A stretch of DNA of 28,239 nt from JAXDLH01 sp034666705. GTDB lineage: Bacteria > Chloroflexota > UBA6077 > SHYK01. The notes beneath the pieces were generated by a model. It worked only from the letters and a program-made list of their open reading frames with translations. It had not been told where the DNA came from and ran no database searches. The stretch is from positions 1 to 28,239 of the forward strand of contig JAXDLH010000080.1 in assembly GCA_034666705.1 (NCBI GenBank), given 5' to 3'. A program made the position numbers and the translations under genes. Positions 8,386 through 16,285 of this stretch are shown here, piece after piece (the first letter of the stretch is position 1; each line of letters begins with the position of its first letter).

Positions 8386-8409
8386 GGGCGAGGAATGCCT
8401 CGCCCCTAC
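8386..8409. repeat. Dispersed palindromic repeat, copy 2 (inverted)
   Basis: GGGCGAGGAATGCCTCGCCC then CTAC, in the opposite orientation to copy 1 and 45 bp away, so the pair can form a larger inverted structure. The left arm has one change (GAGGA for GAGGC). The remaining 8174-8516 interval holds the tandem repeats, these two copies and a candidate promoter; no gene is visible in it. Confidence 0.85.
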
Positions 8410-8452
8410 AACCCCGCGTGGCCACCCATACGAGGCGAGGATACATCGTCCA

Positions 8453-8482
8453 TTGACGCGCGTAGCTGCGGGGTGGTACTAA
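8453..8482 (+). promoter_or_regulatory. Putative promoter for the 8517 bicupin
   Basis: TTGACG at 8453-8458, 18-bp spacer, TACTAA at 8477-8482, ending 34 bp before the ATG. The -35 is good, the -10 is weak. The layout is like the candidates at 5771, 9800 and 16200. Confidence 0.4.
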
Positions 8483-8516
8483 GGCGCTAGCAGACCGCGC
8501 GGAAGGGGTGCCACCC

Positions 8517-9653
8517 ATGGCAGTCATCACCTTGCAGCCAACCTCGTTCGAGGATAGCTCGGCCACCAGCTACGCATACTACGACCGCTGGATCGAGTCG
8601 CTCGACGTCCCGATCTACAAAGGCTACTACGTCGAGGATCTGCGCACGATCTCGCTCGGCCGCTGGGACGACCGCGGCTGCGATGCGGCATTCCTACAGC
8701 TAGCAGGCCAGCAGGGTGTGACGGGCTGCTACGTGACGGAGGTCGCGCCGGGCGCGACGACCCCGCCCTTCAAGGTAGCGGTCGACGAGTGCATCTACGT
8801 GCTGGACGGACGCGGCATCACGAGCGTGCAGGGCGTGGATACCAGCGCCAAGAAGACGTTCGAGTGGCAAACCCACAGCATGTTCCTGGTGCCAGCGAAC
8901 CACGAATACCAGCTCAGTAACACCTCGGGGAACCGGCCCGTCCGGCTGCTGCACTCGAGTTACCTGCCTCTCGCGATGTCGGTGATGCCGAACCCCAATC
9001 TCTTCTTCAACAACCCGATCATCGATCCCGCCCGCATGAACCCGCCCGACGGCGAGCTGTACTCGACCGCCCGCGCGCTCGACCGCGCTGCGGCCGGTGG
9101 CCGCGTGCGCCAGACGTGGTCCGGCAACTTCTTCCCGGACATGCGGGCATGGGACAAGCTGGTGCCGTTCTACGGCCGCGGCGCTGGCGGAACCGCCGTG
9201 TTCGTGGAGTTCCCCGGCTCGCCGATGACGGCGCACATGTCGGTCTTCCCACCCAGGAGCTACAAGAAGGGCCATCGCCACGGCCCCGCGTTCGTGATCG
9301 TGATCCCCGCCGGCGAGGGCTACTCGATGATGTGGCCCGGGAATGACAGCGAAAAGGTTGTCATCCCGTGGCACGAGGCGAGCTGCTTCGTGCCGCCCTT
9401 CCGCTGGTTCCACCAGCACTTCAATGTCAGCGAGCACCCGGACCGCTACCTGGCGATCCATCCGCCGCGCGGACTGGCGAGCTCGGGCGAGCGGATCGAG
9501 AATCGCGCGCAGGACCAGATCGAGTATCCCGACGAGGACCCCGCGGTCCGCGAGCGGTTCGAAGGCGAACTGGCGAAGCGAGGCCTGAAGTCCGTCATGC
9601 CCGACGAGGCCTACCGCGACCGCAACTTCGAGTGGGAATACGGCGACGACTGA
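8517..9653 (+). CDS. Bicupin protein, putative dioxygenase-like
   Basis: A 378-residue protein with two cupin domains. The first (about 65-145) has CYVTEVAPGATTPPFK, then ECIYVLDGRG; it lacks the usual paired His residues. The second (about 235-325) has the metal-binding signature GHRHGPAFVIVIPAGEGY, then FRWFHQHFNVS, supplying an H-x-H pair and a later His. The ATG at 8517 has GGAAGGGG 9 bp upstream; a GTG nine bases earlier would be too close to it. It is not closely similar to the bicupin at 5830. With metal ligands in the C-terminal domain only, it could be a ring-cleavage dioxygenase or an isomerase or lyase of the cupin superfamily. Its place next to a FAH gene and in a Rieske island favours catabolism of an aromatic acid. 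Confidence 0.8.
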   Translation: MAVITLQPTSFEDSSATSYAYYDRWIESLDVPIYKGYYVEDLRTISLGRWDDRGCDAAFLQLAGQQGVTGCYVTEVAPGATTPPFKVAVDECIYVLDGRGITSVQGVDTSAKKTFEWQTHSMFLVPANHEYQLSNTSGNRPVRLLHSSYLPLAMSVMPNPNLFFNNPIIDPARMNPPDGELYSTARALDRAAAGGRVRQTWSGNFFPDMRAWDKLVPFYGRGAGGTAVFVEFPGSPMTAHMSVFPPRSYKKGHRHGPAFVIVIPAGEGYSMMWPGNDSEKVVIPWHEASCFVPPFRWFHQHFNVSEHPDRYLAIHPPRGLASSGERIENRAQDQIEYPDEDPAVRERFEGELAKRGLKSVMPDEAYRDRNFEWEYGDD

Positions 9654-9676
9654 CCGATAGGCCGCTCCCCCGGTCC

Positions 9677-9717
9677 GTTCGCCCTGAGATTATCGAAGGG
9701 CCCCGGATCGGGGGCTT
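9677..9717 (+). terminator. Repeat fragment and hairpin after the 8517 bicupin
   Basis: GCCCCG-GAT-CGGGGC at 9700-9714 followed by TTT can act as an intrinsic terminator for the bicupin gene. It is fused to TTCGCCCTGAG...TCGAAGGGC (9678-9700), which resembles a widely dispersed bacterial intergenic repeat that I recall as TTCGCCCTGAG-n-TCGAAGGGC. Only one copy is in this window. Confidence 0.45.
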
Positions 9718-9799
9718 TGCGGCGGATGACTTCTTCTCACCTTGAGCGCCATTGCCCTGTAGCCCCTTCCCGCCCGGGTCCGGACTTCTGCGCCAAAGG

Positions 9800-9828
9800 T
9801 TGACAACTGGTCGGAGCGTGGTACACAT
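9800..9828 (+). promoter_or_regulatory. Putative promoter for the M24/binding-protein operon
   Basis: A perfect -35 TTGACA at 9800-9805 with TACACA at 9822-9827 (16-bp spacer), 37 bp upstream of the ATG at 9865. It would serve the M24 gene and the two binding-protein genes that follow without a large gap. Confidence 0.5.
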
Positions 9829-9864
9829 ATCCCTCAGAGTCCAAGGGGCTGGGGGGATGGTGCG

Positions 9865-11073
9865 ATGGCAGAGCAGTGGAGCCCGGAGTGGAGCAACGCG
9901 GTCTTTTCCTTGGCGGAGCGCGACCGACGCTGGAAACTGGTCCGCGAGCTCATGGCGCAGGAGGGCATCGACCTCATCGTCTGCCTGCCCGGCACCCATA
10001 GCCACGACCGCGGCGCCGCGGACCCACGCTATCTGACGCAGCTCGGCGAGAACTCGGACGAGAGCACCGTCGCCTTCGGAATCGACGGCGAGGTCACTGC
10101 CTGGCACAGCCGGGGCGGGGTGTGGCCCTCGTCCAACTGGTTCTCCGACATCCAGGCCGCGCCGCGCGGCACCGGCGGCAAGACGATCGTCAACTGGATC
10201 AAGGAGCATCCTCGCTACGAACGCAGCGTCATCGGCATCGCGGGGCTCACGTCCTCGTTCTACGCTCACTCACGGGCCGACGAGGGCGAGGTCAACTGGC
10301 ATTCGGTGGAGATCATCAAGGCCGCATTCCCCAACGCCAAGTTCGTCAGTGCCACGCCGGTGATCGGCCAGGCGCGCTACCACAAGAGCGAAGAGGAGAT
10401 CGAGTTCATCCGCAAGGGCGTCGAGATCGCCGAGACGACGATGCGGGCGGTGATCGATTACGCTCATAACGGGGTGGCGGAGCGCGAGGTGTTCGCCCGC
10501 ATGTGCTACGCCAACGCCAGTGCGGGCGGCAGCTTCCAGCCGATGTTCGGGTGGATCAGCGGGCCCTTTGGCAACACCTACCACCGAGTGGAGCAGCCCT
10601 CGTTCCGCAAGTTCCAGTTTGGCGACGCGCTGGTCATCGAGATCGAGGGCCGCTGGGGCGGCTACATCGCGCAGATCGATCAGAGCTTCTCCATCGGGCC
10701 AGCCCACCCCGACTACAAAGAGGGCATCAAGGTCGCCTACGAGGCCTTCGACCACGTGCTCGACAAGATGAAGCCGGGCGTGACCGTTGGCGAGCTGCTG
10801 GAGGCAGCGGAGCGCACGGGCCTGGGCGGCCGCGCCCGCTCGCACCTCACCATGCACGGCCGCGGGACCGGCGATGACGGCCCCGGCACCTACCTCGCGA
10901 AGACGCCCGAGCTGCTCAACGGCACCATCGACGAGAACTGCGTGATGATCGTGAAGCCGTCGGTGGTCATCGGGGACAACCCGTCGTACTATGGCTGGGG
11001 CGACTCGGTGGTGGTGCGCAAGAACGGCGCAGAGCGACTCGGGACCCGCCCGCAGACGCTCTACGAGCTGTGA
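9865..11073 (+). CDS. M24-fold (creatinase/prolidase-type) protein lacking metal ligands
   Basis: A 402-residue protein with the creatinase N-terminal domain (about 20-165) and the pita-bread M24 domain (about 175-395). The five usual metal ligands are D, D, H, E, E. Here the first Asp is E259 (GDALVIEIEG), the second is Q270 (GGYIAQID), His is kept as H331 (MHGRGTG), the first Glu is K364 (MIVKPSV) and the second is G379 (YGWGDSVVV). Such a site should not bind two metal ions, so it is unlikely to be an aminopeptidase; creatinase is a known metal-free member of the fold. The ATG at 9865 follows a GGGGGGA stretch. It runs directly into the binding-lipoprotein gene at 11088, so substrate uptake and this hydrolase probably belong together. 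Substrate unknown. Confidence 0.85.
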   Translation: MAEQWSPEWSNAVFSLAERDRRWKLVRELMAQEGIDLIVCLPGTHSHDRGAADPRYLTQLGENSDESTVAFGIDGEVTAWHSRGGVWPSSNWFSDIQAAPRGTGGKTIVNWIKEHPRYERSVIGIAGLTSSFYAHSRADEGEVNWHSVEIIKAAFPNAKFVSATPVIGQARYHKSEEEIEFIRKGVEIAETTMRAVIDYAHNGVAEREVFARMCYANASAGGSFQPMFGWISGPFGNTYHRVEQPSFRKFQFGDALVIEIEGRWGGYIAQIDQSFSIGPAHPDYKEGIKVAYEAFDHVLDKMKPGVTVGELLEAAERTGLGGRARSHLTMHGRGTGDDGPGTYLAKTPELLNGTIDENCVMIVKPSVVIGDNPSYYGWGDSVVVRKNGAERLGTRPQTLYEL

Positions 11074-11087
11074 GCGAGGTGAAGCGC

Positions 11088-12863
11088 ATGCGAAACGCAC
11101 CCAGAATCGCGCCATACGCACTCGCCCTGCTCCTCGCAAGCAGCTTCGCGGGCTGCACGTCGGCAACGCCCGCGTCATCCCCAGCGGCCGCTCCCAACGC
11201 GCCAGCAACCGGCGGGCAGCCGGTAGCGCCGCGGACGGGGACCAAGACGATCACGATTGGCGTTACCGCACCGGTGCAGGCGATGGGCGTGATGGGGAAC
11301 ACCACCACCTCCGGAGGTTGGCTCTCCACCACCGAGATCCACTCCGACGGCTTGATCACCTCCGACGTCCACACGCGGGCGCCGGTCGGCCGGCTTGCCG
11401 AGAAGGTGCCGAGCTTTGACGATGGCTCGATCGTCATCCTGCCCGACGGCCGCATGCGCGTGACGTACAACCTGCGCCACAACGTGACCTGGCAGGATGG
11501 CGTCCCCTTCACCTCCCAGGACCTCCTCTTCTCGTATACGTTCAACTCTGACAAGGGGCTGCCGACGGTCCAACGCGACGCGCTGGATCGCATCGAGTCG
11601 GTCGAGGCGCCCGACGCCAACACGTTCGTCATCAACTTCAAGGGCCCGTTCTATCAGGGCGCCGGGCTCGGCGTCCGCGCCTTCTGGCCCCAGCCGGAGC
11701 ACCTGCTCATCAGCGCGTACCAGAAGTACCTGCAAGACAAGAACCCCGAAGGCGTGGTGAACCTGCCGTACTGGACCTCGGAGTACGTGCACCTCGGCCC
11801 GTTTCGTCTGACCTCCTTCGACCCGCAATCGGGCATGGCATTCCAGGCCAATGACGGCTACTTCCTCGGCAAGCCGAAGGTGGACGTCGTGCGTATCCAG
11901 ACCTATACCGACACGAACACGCTCTTCGCGAACCTGCTCTCCAGCACCGTGGACCTATTCCCGGACATCGCGCTCAGCGTGCAGCAAGGCTTCGAGCTCA
12001 AGGACCGCTGGGACAGCACCGGCCAGGGCACGGTGTACCTCAAGCCCGGGCTCACCTGGTTCATGGCGCCGCAGGTGCGCCCGTCCGTCCAGATCGAGCC
12101 CGCCACTCTCGACGTGAACGTGCGCGCCGCGCTGTACGGCATGCTCGACCGCGAAGGGCTGGCCGAAGGGCTCCTCAACGGGCACCGGGAGCTCGCCGCT
12201 TATTCGCTGCTGCCGCCGGGCGATCAGCTCTATGCGTCGACAAAGGACTCACTCCGGAAGTACGCGTACGATCCCAACCGGGCGAAGGCGATGCTCCAGG
12301 ATGCTGGCTGGACGCAGGGCACAGACGGCGCCTTCCATAGCAGTGCCGACGGGCGGGTCTTTCACACGGCGATCTGGACGACGCCGGGCTTCGAGCGCGA
12401 CGTTGCCGCCATCGCGGACAACTGGCGCAAGCTCGGCTTGCAAGTCGACGAGGCGGTCGTCCCCGCAGCCCAGGTGCGGAACGCAGAGTACCGCGCCGGC
12501 TACCCGGGGTGGGATCTCACGGCGCAGGGCAACGCCGACGCGATCCTGGGCCGCCTGTTGGGGCCGCCAGCCAGCGCGGCGACCCGCTGGGTAGGCAACC
12601 GAGGTGGCTATGACGATCCGACGATGCGGACCGCGATCGAGCGCTACCAGGCCAGCCTCACCTTGCAGGACCAACTGCAAACGATGAAGGGAATCTCTGA
12701 CCTCGTTGCCGCGGAGCTCCCGCTCATGCCGCTCTACTTCCTGCCGGAGCAGCTCGGCGTGCGCAAGGGCGTCGCGGCGCTCGACGATCAGGATGGCGGC
12801 GAGGAGGCGGCGCAGTACTTCGGCACCTTCACCCGCAATGCGTATCTGTGGGACGTGCAGTAA
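11088..12863 (+). CDS. Family 5 ABC solute-binding lipoprotein (DppA/OppA type)
   Basis: A 591-residue exported lipoprotein. Signal: basic MRNAPR, a hydrophobic core APYALALLLASS and the lipobox FAGC, so it is lipid-anchored at the outer face of the membrane. A Ser/Pro/Ala-rich linker precedes the family 5 fold, which carries the TYNLRHNVTWQDGVPFTSQD block (the SBP_bac_5 hallmark) and PYWTSEYVHLGPF. The ATG at 11088 is chosen because GAGGTGA lies 5 bp upstream; a GTG at 11070 that overlaps the M24 stop is possible. No permease or ATPase gene is adjacent, so it must share a transporter encoded elsewhere. It is a clear paralogue of the genes at 12900 and 3-1280. Ligand unknown; family members bind peptides, sugars or small organic ligands. 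Confidence 0.92.
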   Translation: MRNAPRIAPYALALLLASSFAGCTSATPASSPAAAPNAPATGGQPVAPRTGTKTITIGVTAPVQAMGVMGNTTTSGGWLSTTEIHSDGLITSDVHTRAPVGRLAEKVPSFDDGSIVILPDGRMRVTYNLRHNVTWQDGVPFTSQDLLFSYTFNSDKGLPTVQRDALDRIESVEAPDANTFVINFKGPFYQGAGLGVRAFWPQPEHLLISAYQKYLQDKNPEGVVNLPYWTSEYVHLGPFRLTSFDPQSGMAFQANDGYFLGKPKVDVVRIQTYTDTNTLFANLLSSTVDLFPDIALSVQQGFELKDRWDSTGQGTVYLKPGLTWFMAPQVRPSVQIEPATLDVNVRAALYGMLDREGLAEGLLNGHRELAAYSLLPPGDQLYASTKDSLRKYAYDPNRAKAMLQDAGWTQGTDGAFHSSADGRVFHTAIWTTPGFERDVAAIADNWRKLGLQVDEAVVPAAQVRNAEYRAGYPGWDLTAQGNADAILGRLLGPPASAATRWVGNRGGYDDPTMRTAIERYQASLTLQDQLQTMKGISDLVAAELPLMPLYFLPEQLGVRKGVAALDDQDGGEEAAQYFGTFTRNAYLWDVQ

Positions 12864-12899
12864 CCGGAACGCACCACCTCCGCGTACCGGGAGGAAGCA

Positions 12900-14624
12900 A
12901 TGATGAGCCGCACGGCGCTGTCGATCGTCACCGGGTTCGTCCTGCTGGCCGCGGCGTGCACGTCCGCGCCCTCCCGCTCGACCGGCACCACGGGTGATGC
13001 CGCGGGAGGATCCGGCGCCACCACCCAGTCCGGCGCGCCCAAGGTGCTGCGGATCGGTGCCCAGCGCGAGCCGGAGTCCTTCCTGCGCCCTGGCTCACAG
13101 GGACAGGCGGTGATTCTGAACATCGCGCACGCGGCGCTCGAGACCTTCAACGACCGGGCGGAGGACACCCCGCTCCTCGCCGAAGCGCTGCCCGCCACCG
13201 AGCGCGGCACGTGGACCGTGAACCCCGATGGCACTATGGAGACGGTCTGGAAGCTCCGTCCGAACGTGCAATGGCACGACGGCACCCCGCTTACTGCCGA
13301 CGACCTCGTCTTTACGTTCGAGCTGTTCCACAACCCCAGCTTCCAGCTCTCGGCTCCGCCGGCGCTCTCATCCATGGCGTCGGCGTCGGCCCCGGACCCC
13401 CGCACCCTGGTGATCCGCTGGAATCGCACCTACGCACTGGCCACCGAGCCGGGGCTCGTGCCCTTCCCTCGGCATATCCTGGGAGCGCTGGTCGACGATA
13501 AGCTCGATCGGTTCCACAACAGCCCGTACTGGACCACCGAGTTCGTTGGTCTGGGTCCATACCGGCTGGTGAAGTGGGATTCCGGCTCCTCGATGGAGTT
13601 CGCCCGCTTCGACAACTACTTTCTCGGCCGACCCAAGCTCGATACCGTCTTCTACAGCTTCTATCCCGATACGAATGGCCTGGTCGCTAACATTCTCTCT
13701 GGCACCATCGACCTCCACCTGCCGATCGTGCTCAACGTAGACCAGGCCACTGAGATCCAGCGGCGCTGGGAAGGCACCGGCAACCGCGTGCTCGTCGGCC
13801 CGGATGGGCGGCCGGACATCCTCTCGGCGCAGCTCCGGCCGGATAGCGAGGTGGTGGTGAAGCCAGCCGCGCTCCGCGACGTGCGCGTGCGCCAGGCGCT
13901 CTATCGCGCCATCGACCGCGACGGCCTCGCCCGCGGTCTGCTCGGCGAGTTCGGCCAGGCCGCGGATAGCTGGATTCCGCCGAACGACCCCCGCCGCCAG
14001 ATGCCGTCGTTCCGCGACGCGATCATCCAGTACCCCTATGATCCAGCCCGGGCGGGGCGCGAGCTGGAGAGCCTTGGCTGGCGGAAGAGCTCGGATGGAA
14101 TTCTCGTGAACGGGCAGGGCGAGCGGTTCGAGATGGAGGTGCGCGACACCCCCTCCGGCGAGGCTGAGTCCGAGCTCAATATTCTGCGGGATATGTGGCA
14201 GCAGGTGGGCGTGCAGGTCAATCCCTTGATCGTGACGCCCCAGCGGGCAAGCGACCGGGAGTACCGCTCGCTGCACCCGGGCTGGGAGTTCACCTCGACC
14301 ACGTACACGAACTTCGACACGACTCGGTTGTGCACCTGCGACATCAGCACGCCGGCGAATCGATACGCCGGTGGCAACAAGGGCGCCTACAGCAACTCCG
14401 AGATGGACGCCCTCATCAATCGGCTCGGCGGGACGATCCCAGAAGACCAGCGCGCTACCATTACCGCGGACATGCTCCGGATCGCACTCACGGACCTGCC
14501 AGTGGTCCCGCTCTACTGGAACCAAGCCGTCATCACGGCCGCAAAGCAGGTGACCGGCGTCCTGCCGCCGAACATCCGCCAAGAGCACGGCTGGAACGTA
14601 TTCGACTGGGACGTCACCGGGTAG
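12900..14624 (+). CDS. Family 5 ABC solute-binding lipoprotein (DppA/OppA type)
   Basis: A 574-residue lipoprotein with signal MMSRTALSIVTGFVLLAAAC (lipobox LAAAC), a Gly/Thr/Ser linker and a full family 5 fold, including VWKLRPNVQWHDGTPLTADD, PYWTTEFVGLGPY and a final VFDWDVTG. GGGAGGA lies just upstream; the ATG at 12900 or the one at 12903 could be used. It begins 36 bp after the previous binding-protein gene. Compared with that neighbour it has its own linker and ligand-contact regions, so the two probably bind different compounds rather than being recent identical copies. It is convergent with the FAD oxidoreductase, with stop codons 8 bp apart and enclosed by a hairpin. Confidence 0.92.
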   Translation: MMSRTALSIVTGFVLLAAACTSAPSRSTGTTGDAAGGSGATTQSGAPKVLRIGAQREPESFLRPGSQGQAVILNIAHAALETFNDRAEDTPLLAEALPATERGTWTVNPDGTMETVWKLRPNVQWHDGTPLTADDLVFTFELFHNPSFQLSAPPALSSMASASAPDPRTLVIRWNRTYALATEPGLVPFPRHILGALVDDKLDRFHNSPYWTTEFVGLGPYRLVKWDSGSSMEFARFDNYFLGRPKLDTVFYSFYPDTNGLVANILSGTIDLHLPIVLNVDQATEIQRRWEGTGNRVLVGPDGRPDILSAQLRPDSEVVVKPAALRDVRVRQALYRAIDRDGLARGLLGEFGQAADSWIPPNDPRRQMPSFRDAIIQYPYDPARAGRELESLGWRKSSDGILVNGQGERFEMEVRDTPSGEAESELNILRDMWQQVGVQVNPLIVTPQRASDREYRSLHPGWEFTSTTYTNFDTTRLCTCDISTPANRYAGGNKGAYSNSEMDALINRLGGTIPEDQRATITADMLRIALTDLPVVPLYWNQAVITAAKQVTGVLPPNIRQEHGWNVFDWDVTG

Positions 14625-14642
14625 CGTACCGGCTAGGTACGC
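14624..14642. terminator. Hairpin spanning both stop codons of convergent genes
   Basis: GCGTACC-GGCTA-GGTACGC, a 7-bp stem with a 5-nt loop. The first base is the last base of the plus-strand TAG and the loop contains the minus-strand TAG (CTA, 14633-14635). It is well placed as a compact bidirectional terminator, but lacks T tracts. Confidence 0.45.
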
Positions 14643-16093
14643 GGGTCGCGGATGAGAAGGTCGGCGTCGCCGGAGGCCGCAACCTCGGCACGCCACGCGT
14701 CGTAGCGGCCGGCGAGGAACGCGTCAATCGCGCGGCCCGCCCACAGCCCATCGTGGGTCGCCCCATGGTTGCCCAGGCCGGCGATGACGTCGCCGCCCGC
14801 CCACACCTTGGGGTGCGTCGTGCGCCGGGTCACCGGGTCGAAGCGGATGAAGCCTCGCGGCGTCAGCTCGATGCCGAGCGGCTCCGCGAAGGCCCGCACG
14901 TTGCACACCTCGCCGATCGAGAGGAGCACGGTGTCGACCTCTACGATCTCCTCCGAGCCCGGAACGGGATGGGTCGACGGGCGCCCGGACGCGTCGACCG
15001 CGCCGTACTCCATGATCACGAGCTCGACGGCCACGACGCGACCGTTCTGGCCGATGAAGCGCGTGGGAGCGGTCAGCGGCCGGACGCGGATGCCCTCCGC
15101 CTCGAGGATTCGGACGAAGGTCTGGGCGTTGCGGCCCACGGGCATCTCCGGGATCCCGCGACGGTAGAGCATCTCGACCGAGCAGCCGAGGCGGCGCGCC
15201 GTGCGGACGACGTCGAACGCCGAGAAGCCTCCGCCGAACACGAGCACGCGCGGACCGATGACCGGCGGGCGTCCGTACCACACCTCGCGCATTACGTCGA
15301 GACCAACCAGGATCCCGTCGAGGTTCTCACCCTTGAGCCCACCCAGGCTGCGGAGCGGCGTGCGCCCGACGCCGAAGAACACCGCGTCGTACTCGTCGAC
15401 GATGCGCTGGAGCGTCGCCGGGTTGACGGTGTGCTCCGCGAAGAGATGCGCGCCCCAGAGGGCTGGCGGGTTCTCTTCGCGCACGACGGTCTTGTTCATC
15501 CGGAACGAAGGGTAGCCAGTCCACAGCAGGCCCCCGGCGACTGCCTCCCGGTCGTAGATGTCTACTGCATGGCCGCGCTGGCGGAGCACCCAGGCGCACG
15601 CGAGCCCGGCGCTGCCCGCGCCGACGATTGCCACGCGGTGACTAGTCGGCGACCCCGCCTGAAATGCCGGCGGCGCGCCGTAGCGGCCAGCCGCCCACTC
15701 GAGGGCGCCCAGGTTTGGGGTGGCGGTGCCCAGGGGAACTCGCTCACGACGCGGGCGATCCGTGCCGGCCGGTCCTGCATCAGGAGCCAGCGCCATCTCG
15801 CAGTACTTATGGCAATGCATACCGAGCACCTGCGGAAACGGATGCGCCGCGTGGACAACCGCCGCGGCCGCGGCCCACTCCCCGCGCGCCACGTGGGCGA
15901 CGAGCTGCGCGGCATCGACGTGGAACGGACAGCCGATCGTCGCCGGCGCGAGGTCGCCGGCGAGGGAGCGGCTCGCCTCCTCCATCGCTTCGGCTTCGCT
16001 ATAGCCGAGGATCACTTGATCCCAACCGTTGACCGCCTCCGCAGCAGGCAGCATGCGCATCGGCACGCGCGTGGCATCAGCGTCACCTTTCAT
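14633..16093 (-). CDS. FAD/NAD(P)-dependent oxidoreductase, GltD-like
   Basis: A 486-residue flavoprotein built like the glutamate synthase small subunit and related NAD(P)H-dependent oxidoreductases. An N-terminal helical domain (about 30-105) has GCPFHVD and HCHKYC, i.e. only C55, C94 and C98. GltD-type domains normally carry more Cys for Fe-S clusters, so the cluster site looks reduced or altered. The FAD site GAGSAG is at 158-163, a second dinucleotide fold GGGFSA at 287-292, and the GltD-type end motif VWAGGDVIAGLG follows. The ATG at 16093 is preceded by GTGGAGA. It is the only redox protein in the window that could pass NAD(P)H electrons onward. It could serve the Rieske oxygenases, or act as an independent enoate- or pyrimidine-type reductase subunit; both are inferences. 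Confidence 0.85.
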   Translation of the reverse strand: MKGDADATRVPMRMLPAAEAVNGWDQVILGYSEAEAMEEASRSLAGDLAPATIGCPFHVDAAQLVAHVARGEWAAAAAVVHAAHPFPQVLGMHCHKYCEMALAPDAGPAGTDRPRRERVPLGTATPNLGALEWAAGRYGAPPAFQAGSPTSHRVAIVGAGSAGLACAWVLRQRGHAVDIYDREAVAGGLLWTGYPSFRMNKTVVREENPPALWGAHLFAEHTVNPATLQRIVDEYDAVFFGVGRTPLRSLGGLKGENLDGILVGLDVMREVWYGRPPVIGPRVLVFGGGFSAFDVVRTARRLGCSVEMLYRRGIPEMPVGRNAQTFVRILEAEGIRVRPLTAPTRFIGQNGRVVAVELVIMEYGAVDASGRPSTHPVPGSEEIVEVDTVLLSIGEVCNVRAFAEPLGIELTPRGFIRFDPVTRRTTHPKVWAGGDVIAGLGNHGATHDGLWAGRAIDAFLAGRYDAWRAEVAASGDADLLIRDPRT

Positions 16094-16199
16094 CGTTGGT
16101 CTCCACTCCTCAACAATCCGGCCCCCGAGTCCTCGGAAGTGTAGCGAGGCCAGGCTCCGCACGCATCCTCCCCCCCGGGCGACGGCATGCCTCACGTAC

Positions 16200-16228
16200 T
16201 TGACACCGGTGTGCCCAGGAACGATCCT
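16200..16228 (+). promoter_or_regulatory. Putative promoter for the VOC-VOC-EEP gene run
   Basis: TTGACA at 16200-16205, 17-bp spacer, GATCCT at 16223-16228, 57 bp before the ATG at 16286, in the divergent gap between the oxidoreductase and the first VOC gene. The -35 is perfect, the -10 matches 3 of 6. Confidence 0.45.
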
Positions 16229-16285
16229 GTGGATACCGTCGCGCCACCGGGGCGCCGCGGCTGCACTCGTCATGGGAGGGACATG

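Noticed and set aside
8174..8566. N-terminal extension of the FAH gene through the tandem repeats
   Set aside because: It would encode a repetitive Gly/Arg/Asp stretch unrelated to the family; ATG 8173 has a proper AGGAGA site and the normal family start.
14195..16144. Long open frame of 649 codons on the plus strand opposite the FAD oxidoreductase
   Set aside because: It is rich in Arg/Ala/Gly/His with no motif, overlaps the well-supported flavoprotein and the binding-protein gene, and is explained by GC-rich third positions.
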